From NCBI GenBank assembly GCA_964530075.1, contig CAZGXU010000001.1:20383-84382 (forward strand): a DNA stretch of 64,000 nt. Direction: 5' to 3'. The position numbers and the translations under genes are program-made. Shown piece by piece: positions 58,812 to 64,000 of this stretch (the stretch's first letter is position 1; every line of letters begins with the position of its first letter). This DNA comes from JANQEA01 sp964530075 (GTDB taxonomy: Bacteria > Bipolaricaulota > Bipolaricaulia > UBA7950 > UBA9294). The notes under the pieces were generated by a model that worked only from the letters and a program-made list of their open reading frames with translations, was not told the origin of the DNA and made no database searches.

Positions 58812-59757
58812 GCTCGACGGCGTATCGAAGACGTACCGGGTCGGGACCTTCGGCGGGAAACAGCTCCAAGCGGTCAGCGAGGTCAGTTTCGAGGTGAGCG
58901 ACGGCGAGGTCGTCTCGTTGATCGGCGAGAGCGGGAGCGGGAAGAGCACGATCGGGAAGATGATCCTTCGACTGGTCACGATCACCGGCGGGAGGATCCT
59001 GTTCGACGGACGGGACATCTCGACGCTCAGGGGCAACGCGATGAAGACGTACTATCGCGAGGTCCAAGGCGTCTTTCAGGACCCGTTCAGCTCGTACAAC
59101 CCGATCTTCAAGGCCGATCGGGTCTTCGAGATTGTCCGAGACCACTTCTATCCCGGCGTCAACGATCGCGAGTGGGACGAGAAGGTACGATCCTCCCTCG
59201 AGGCGGTCGGGTTGAACCCGCGGCACGTCATGGACAAGTACCCGCACCAATTGAGCGGGGGGCAGCTGCAGCGCTTCCTGATCGCCCGGGCCCTGCTCCT
59301 CGATATCCGTTTTCTCGTCGCCGACGAGATCATCAGCATGCTCGACGCGTCGACGCGGATCGACGTCCTCAACCTGCTCGCCGGCCTGAAGGGGCGGGGG
59401 CTCGCGGTCCTGTTCATCACGCACGACCTCTCGCTCGGCTACTACATCAGCGAGGAGGCCGCGATCCTCTACCGCGGCTGCGTCGTCGAAAGGGGACAGA
59501 CGGAGAAGATCTACGACCGTCCGATCCATCCGTACACGCAGATGCTCATGGCCTCCGTCCCGCGCCTCGATCAGAAGTGGGAGGACGTGGAGATCGAGCT
59601 GCGTGCGAAACAGGAGGAGCCATCGACCGGCTGCGTCTACTTCGAGCGCTGCCCGAAGGCGAGGCGCGACGAGCGCTGCAGGGATCAGCGGCCCCCATTG
59701 GTCGAGGTCGAACCGAGGCACTTCGTCGCCTGCGCGAGTGCCGGCAAGGAGGGATAG
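58804..59757 (+). CDS. ABC importer ATPase, DppF/OppF type
   Basis: 317 residues, overlapping the previous gene by 8 bases. Walker A GESGSGKST, Q-loop VFQDPFSSYNP, signature LSGGQLQRF, Walker B FLVADEIISMLD, switch His in ITHDLS; C-terminal CVYFERCPKARRDERC extension. Confidence 0.93.
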   Translation: MLKLDGVSKTYRVGTFGGKQLQAVSEVSFEVSDGEVVSLIGESGSGKSTIGKMILRLVTITGGRILFDGRDISTLRGNAMKTYYREVQGVFQDPFSSYNPIFKADRVFEIVRDHFYPGVNDREWDEKVRSSLEAVGLNPRHVMDKYPHQLSGGQLQRFLIARALLLDIRFLVADEIISMLDASTRIDVLNLLAGLKGRGLAVLFITHDLSLGYYISEEAAILYRGCVVERGQTEKIYDRPIHPYTQMLMASVPRLDQKWEDVEIELRAKQEEPSTGCVYFERCPKARRDERCRDQRPPLVEVEPRHFVACASAGKEG

Positions 59758-59759
59758 AC

Positions 59760-60749
59760 ATGGCGAGCGCGAGGCTCCTCGGCACCGAGTTGCCGGGCAT
59801 CCCGTGGGAGGATCGTTCCGACGGGTGCGACGACATCGTCTGGCGGTACTCGAAGAACCCGATCATCCCGAGCGATCTGATCCCCTCGTCGAACAGCATC
59901 TTCAACTCGGCCGTGGTCGCTTACGGGGACGGGTTTCGCGGCGTCTTCCGCTGCGACGACAGGCGCCGGATGATGCAGCTTCACTCCGGCCGGAGCGCGG
60001 ACGGTGTGGACTGGGAGATCGAGCACGAACGGATCCGGTTCGTGCCGGCCGAAGGGGTCGAACCGACGGAGTGGGGGTACGGCTACGACCCGCGCGTCTG
60101 CTTCATCGAGGATCGGTACTACCTCACGTGGTGTAACAGCTTCGCGGGATGGCCGACCATCGGGGTCGCAACCACCCACGACTTCGAGACGTACTACCAG
60201 ATGGAGAACGCGTTCCTCCCGTTCAACCGGAACGGCGTCCTCTTCCCGCGGAGGATCGGCGGGATGTTCGCCATGCTCAGCCGCCCGAGCGATCGCGGCC
60301 ACACGCCCTTCGGGGAGATCTACTACTCCGAGAGCCCGGACATGATCCATTGGGGGAGACACCGCCTCGTGATGCGGCCCGCCGCCGGCTGGCAGGCGAC
60401 GAAGGTCGGGGCCGGCCCGATCCCGATCGAGACCAGCGAGGGCTGGCTGGTCTTCTATCACGGGGTCCTGACCTCGTGCAACGGGTTCGTCTACTCGATG
60501 GGAGCCGCCCTCCTCGATCTCGACGAGCCGCGGAGGGTGATCGCCCGGACGGAGCCGTACCTGCTGCATCCGAAGGAGCTCTACGAGCGGGTCGGAGACG
60601 TCCCGAACGTGATCTTCCCCTCCGCCGCGCTGACCGATGCCGCCACCGGGCGGATCGCCCTCTACTACGGCGCCGCCGACACCGTGACGTGTTTGGCCTT
60701 CTGCCGCCTCGACGAGGTCGTGGCGTTCACGCGCGAGAACTCGCTGTAG
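59760..60749 (+). CDS. Family 130 glycoside phosphorylase (beta-mannoside phosphorylase)
   Basis: 329 residues, five-bladed propeller family. Catalytic Asp D110 in WGYGYDPRVCFIEDRYYLTW; phosphate-site residues in HRLVMRPAAGWQATKVGAGPIPI and FYHGVL. GH130 enzymes phosphorolyse beta-1,4-mannosyl-glucose or manno-oligosaccharides to mannose-1-phosphate. Starts 3 bases after the ATPase stop; cytoplasmic, so it acts on imported oligosaccharides. Confidence 0.88.
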   Translation: MASARLLGTELPGIPWEDRSDGCDDIVWRYSKNPIIPSDLIPSSNSIFNSAVVAYGDGFRGVFRCDDRRRMMQLHSGRSADGVDWEIEHERIRFVPAEGVEPTEWGYGYDPRVCFIEDRYYLTWCNSFAGWPTIGVATTHDFETYYQMENAFLPFNRNGVLFPRRIGGMFAMLSRPSDRGHTPFGEIYYSESPDMIHWGRHRLVMRPAAGWQATKVGAGPIPIETSEGWLVFYHGVLTSCNGFVYSMGAALLDLDEPRRVIARTEPYLLHPKELYERVGDVPNVIFPSAALTDAATGRIALYYGAADTVTCLAFCRLDEVVAFTRENSL

Positions 60750-60756
60750 ATCGACC

Positions 60757-63345
60757 GTGTACACCCAGCCGCTCACCGGGCCATGGACCTTCAGGAGAGC
60801 CGGGACCCGTGAGTGGATGCCCGCGACCGTTCCCGGCGGCGCCCATACCGATCTCTTGACCCTGGGGAAGATCCCCGATCCGTTCGTCTCCGACAACGAG
60901 CGGGCGGCGATGTGGATCGCGGAGGTCGACTGGGAATACCGCTGTGCGTTCGTCCCGGCGGCCGAGCTTCTCGCCGAGGAACGGATCTGCCTGGTCGCCG
61001 ACGGCCTCGACACGATCGCCGAGGTCCGGTTGAACGGAGAGATCCTGGGGAGGGTGAACAACCAGTTCCGCCGTTGGCGATGGGAGGTCGGACGCTTTCT
61101 CCGGGACGGCGAGAACGAGCTCGTCGTCCTCTTCTCGGGTCCGGCGTCGTATGCCGCCGGGGAGCAGAGGCGGCGCCGGTTGAACGGCGTCCGTCAGGGA
61201 CTCGCCGGCGCACCGCACATCCGCAAGGCGCCCTGTCAGTTCGGGTGGGACTGGGGGCCGAGGCTGCCGTCCGTCGGGATCTGGAAGGACGTCCGATTGG
61301 AGGGGAGATCGATCGCGCGCCTGGAGGATGTCCACCTGCGGCAGGTCCACCACCCCGGTGGAGGGGTCATCGTCCGCGCCGACGTGCGGGTCGAGGCGTG
61401 GGACGGCGGAGGACTCGATGTCGAGCTGACAGTCGCGCCCCCGGACGGGCGCACGGCGCAGGAGGCTGAATCGCGGGTCGTCGACGGAGAGGCCGCGCCG
61501 GAAGTCCGCGTCGAGGATCCCCGGCTCTGGTGGCCGAACGGCTACGGGGAGCAGCCCCTCTACGGCGTCTCCGTCGCATTGCGAGCCGGGGGGGAAACGC
61601 TGGACGAGCGCGAAGACAGGATCGGCCTGCGGACCGTCGAGCTGCGACGGGGGGACGACGCGTGGGGCCGCTCGTTCCGGTTCGTCGTCAACGGGACACC
61701 GATCTTCGCCAAGGGATCGAACTGGATTCCGGCCGATGCCTTCGTGACGCGCGTGAGCGACGAGCGCCTGGAGCGCCTGGTCGCGAGCGCCGCGGCGTCG
61801 CATCAGAACATGCTTCGGGTCTGGGGGGGAGGCCTCTATGAGGACGACCGATTCTACGACCTGTGCGACCGGTACGGCATCCTCGTCTGGCAGGACTTCG
61901 TCTTCTCGTGCAGCACCTACCCGCTCGACGACGAGGACTTCCGCGAGAACGTCCGAATCGAGGTCGAAGAGAACGTCCGACGGCTGCGGCACCGGGCGAG
62001 CCTCGTGCTCTGGTGCGGGAACAACGAGATGGAGTGGTTCTGGGAGAGCCGCGGCTGGGCGGTCCACGATCGGGAGGGAGAGCTGCAAGAGCTCGTTCGG
62101 GAGATGCCGGCCCTTGCGGTCCTGGAAGAGCTGGCCGCCGAGCGGGCCCTGCTGCCGGATTGGCGGAAGCTGCGCGACGCCTACGACCGGTTCTTCCACG
62201 GGACGCTCTCGGGCTGGCTCGCCCGCCTCGATCCGGACCGGCCGTACTGGCCGAGCTCACCATCGTCCGGCACGCCGTTCCGCGACGTCAACGGCGAGCG
62301 TCGGGGCGACGCCCATTTCTGGGACGTCTGGCACGGCCGCAAGCCCTTCACCGCCTACCGCGGCGCGTTCCCGCGGTTCATGAGCGAGTTCGGGTTCCAG
62401 GCCTTTCCGACGATGGAGACGGTCGAGTTCTACGCCGGCCCGGAGGACCGGAACCCCACGTCCCGGGTGATGGAGCATCACCAGCGCGGCCGACACGGCA
62501 ACGGGTTGATCATCGCGCAGGCGACCGACCACTTTCGGGTACCGGAGCGATTCGCCGACTGGGTCTACCTCAGCCTCGTCCTCCAGGCGGAGGGGATCCG
62601 CTACGGCGTCGAGCATTGGCGGCGCCACATGGATCGGGTCGGCGGGACGCTCTATTGGCAACTGAACGACTGCTGGCCGGTTGCCTCCTGGTCGTCGATC
62701 GACTTCTTTGGGCGCTGGAAGGCGCTCCACTACGCGGCGAAACGGTTCTACGCACCAGTCCTGCTCTCGGTGGCGGACAGACCGCCGGTGATGGATCTCC
62801 ACGTCTCGAACGACTCGCCTCAGCCCTGGGACGGCTCGGTCCGGTGGAGCCTCGAGACGCTCGGCGGCGAGGTGATCGAGTCCGGTGAACGGGCCGTCGT
62901 CGCCCCTTCGCTGGCCGACACTTCGATCGCGTCGCTCGACTTCGCCGGGCTGCTGACGCCGGAGGCGAAGCGGAGGGCGGTGCTCGTCGTTGAACTCCTT
63001 CGGGGCGACGAGCGGATCTCACTCTCGGTCCACCCGTTCGTGCCCTCGAAGCATCTCGATCTGGAGGACCCCCGGCCGAACGTCGATATCCGCGCCGAGG
63101 GGGGACGGATCCTCATCCGCCTGACGGCGCGATCGCTCGCCCGCTTCGTCGAGCTGAAGCTGGCCGGCGCACCGGACACGGTCTTCAGCGACGACTACTT
63201 CGACCTGCCTGCCGGCCGCACGCTGACCGTCGCGTGCCCTCTCCCCGAGGGATGGACCGAATCGACAGCGAGGGAGGCGCTCCGGGTCCGCTCGCTGTTC
63301 GACTCGTATTCGACGCCGGAGGGGGGCGCCAAGGAGGATCGATGA
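60757..63345 (+). CDS. Family 2 beta-mannosidase
   Basis: 862 residues, GTG start. Jelly-roll domain first (GPWTFRRAGTREWMPATVPGGAHTDLL), then Ig-like and TIM-barrel domains. Acid/base E424 in LWCGNNEMEW, nucleophile E544 in FMSEFGFQAFP. CQFGWDWGPRLPSVGIWK is a beta-mannosidase signature. No signal peptide, so it works on imported mannosides. Last enzyme of the importer operon. Confidence 0.93.
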   Translation: MYTQPLTGPWTFRRAGTREWMPATVPGGAHTDLLTLGKIPDPFVSDNERAAMWIAEVDWEYRCAFVPAAELLAEERICLVADGLDTIAEVRLNGEILGRVNNQFRRWRWEVGRFLRDGENELVVLFSGPASYAAGEQRRRRLNGVRQGLAGAPHIRKAPCQFGWDWGPRLPSVGIWKDVRLEGRSIARLEDVHLRQVHHPGGGVIVRADVRVEAWDGGGLDVELTVAPPDGRTAQEAESRVVDGEAAPEVRVEDPRLWWPNGYGEQPLYGVSVALRAGGETLDEREDRIGLRTVELRRGDDAWGRSFRFVVNGTPIFAKGSNWIPADAFVTRVSDERLERLVASAAASHQNMLRVWGGGLYEDDRFYDLCDRYGILVWQDFVFSCSTYPLDDEDFRENVRIEVEENVRRLRHRASLVLWCGNNEMEWFWESRGWAVHDREGELQELVREMPALAVLEELAAERALLPDWRKLRDAYDRFFHGTLSGWLARLDPDRPYWPSSPSSGTPFRDVNGERRGDAHFWDVWHGRKPFTAYRGAFPRFMSEFGFQAFPTMETVEFYAGPEDRNPTSRVMEHHQRGRHGNGLIIAQATDHFRVPERFADWVYLSLVLQAEGIRYGVEHWRRHMDRVGGTLYWQLNDCWPVASWSSIDFFGRWKALHYAAKRFYAPVLLSVADRPPVMDLHVSNDSPQPWDGSVRWSLETLGGEVIESGERAVVAPSLADTSIASLDFAGLLTPEAKRRAVLVVELLRGDERISLSVHPFVPSKHLDLEDPRPNVDIRAEGGRILIRLTARSLARFVELKLAGAPDTVFSDDYFDLPAGRTLTVACPLPEGWTESTAREALRVRSLFDSYSTPEGGAKEDR

Positions 63346-63785
63346 AGAGGATGGTGAGGGAAGCGGACCGGAAGAGGATCGAGGGGGAGATACTGAAGAC
63401 GCTCGATCGGCTGATCGGCGGATAGGGGAGGCTCGATACGAAGCGCGCCTTCGGGCCGTTCTCGCGCTCGCCCGAGTTCCGGATGATCGCCGCGGACGGG
63501 TCGCTCTGCGACTTCGTCACCTACTACGACAACAACGTGATGTATCTCGAGACCTGCTCAGCGTTCTCCTTGACGACGCTCGAGACGGACGTCCTCGTCC
63601 TCCGGCCCGATCTGGCGGTGCTGTCGTGGACCTACAGGGCCGAAGCGACGCTGAGAACCGGCGAACGGGACGTCGTCGATCGGGCCGGCGCAAGCTTCGT
63701 CTTCGAGAAGCGGGACGACGAGTGGGTGGTGATCCGCTACCACGAATCGAGCCTCCCTCCAGTCCGCCAAGCTGCGCTGCCCTGA
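63342..63785 (+). pseudogene. NTF2/SnoaL-like (DUF4440-type) gene interrupted by an in-frame TAG
   Basis: The ATG at 63342 overlaps the mannosidase stop (ATGA). It codes MKRMVREADRKRIEGEILK and on to LIGG, then TAG at 63423-63425. The same frame continues without further stops through DTKRAFGPFSRSPEFRMIAADGSLCDFVTYYDNNVMY and WTYRAEATLRTG to a TGA at 63785, a complete NTF2-like fold of about 147 codons. Family members commonly have Trp at the position of the stop, so a TGG-to-TAG change is likely. Alternatively a short protein is made from the ATG at 63483. Confidence 0.6.
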
Positions 63786-63868
63786 ACGTCGCGCGGAAGG
63801 TGCGACGCTACAGGCGTAGCCACGGGGCTCGTCCCCGACGTCCTAATCCTCGGCTTCCCGTCCGGCCT

Positions 63869-64000
63869 TCAGCCATTGCGTGACACACAGGTGACGCGAC
63901 GGGCCAAGTAGCGCATCGCCTCCAGGATCTCCGGCGCCACGACGCCTTCTTGAGCCGCGACGGTGCTCACTCCGTACGGATTGCCGCCCGCCGCGTAGAC
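63869..64000 (-). CDS. Flavodoxin/WrbA-like NAD(P)H:quinone oxidoreductase, C-terminal part only
   Basis: 43 codons before the window edge, reading GGNPYGVSTVAAQEG and ending in RRVT plus a short tail. GGxPYGxS and the following helix match the end of WrbA/flavodoxin-like reductases, although the usual GGDG is AAQEG here. The rest lies to the right of the window. Confidence 0.55.
   Translation of the reverse strand, partial: VYAAGGNPYGVSTVAAQEGVVAPEILEAMRYLARRVTCVSRNG

Noticed and set aside
60757..63345. GH2 protein as beta-galactosidase
   Set aside because: Motifs CQFGWDWGPR and LWCGNNEMEW and the GH130 neighbour fit beta-mannosidase better.

Overview
The window is a GC-rich (about two-thirds G+C), gene-dense bacterial chromosome segment. 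Genes are packed into operons with many 4-base ATGA/GTGA/TTGA stop-start overlaps. No rRNA, phage, insertion sequence or CRISPR array is seen. Lipoprotein and secretion signals, LemA, hopanoid synthesis and oligosaccharide uptake point to a free-living bacterium. [NiFe]-hydrogenase maturation genes, a cytoplasmic reductive-dehalogenase-like protein and thioredoxin/CcdA exporters suggest an anaerobe or facultative anaerobe. I cannot assign a phylum from sequence alone; a deep-branching, poorly cultivated lineage is my guess.

Layout. 1-1.1 kb: plsX (cut by the window edge) and tRNA-Leu(GAG). 1.3-7.4 kb: a vWA protein, a sigma factor operon (sigma/unknown/SDR) and a secreted redox operon (DUF1573-rhodanese, thioredoxin-CcdA fusion, small thioredoxin). 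7.6-11 kb: hypB-hypA-hypF, with a possible tiny lipoprotein gene antisense to the hypF tail. 11.2-14.2 kb: DUF922 protease-like protein and LemA/DUF2207. 14.3-17.7 kb: class V aminotransferase, serA and DUF1015. 17.9-20.6 kb: an unknown secreted protein translationally coupled to a sigma-like protein lacking its -35-binding HTH, then a PKD lipoprotein. 20.7-23.7 kb: reductive-dehalogenase-like protein, AlkX/YcaQ-like glycosylase and a 7-TM protein.

23.7-35.3 kb is a continuous 12-gene hopanoid locus read leftward: histidine kinase, two NarL-type regulators, prenyl synthase, hpnH, hpnG, shc, ispH, yjbQ, hpnC, hpnD, hpnE. dxr is divergent from it, so two MEP-pathway enzymes flank or sit in the triterpenoid pathway. 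hpnD carries an extra stretch of about 40 codons containing two strong hairpins.

36.7-46.1 kb: GAF protein, a 1346-residue tandem cyclase-homology/ATPase/TPR protein, a large surface beta-helix protein with five Ig-like repeats, and an HtrA protease. 46.4-63.8 kb is a carbohydrate locus: ROK kinase, ManC-like cupin protein, GH1, GH94 phosphorylase, LacI regulator, a Dpp-type ABC importer, GH130 phosphorylase and GH2 beta-mannosidase. Matched LacI-type palindromes sit directly after two divergent sigma70-like promoters. The enzyme mix fits beta-glucomannan oligosaccharide use with phosphorolytic cleavage. The window ends with an NTF2-like gene broken by an in-frame TAG and the C-terminus of a flavodoxin-like protein.
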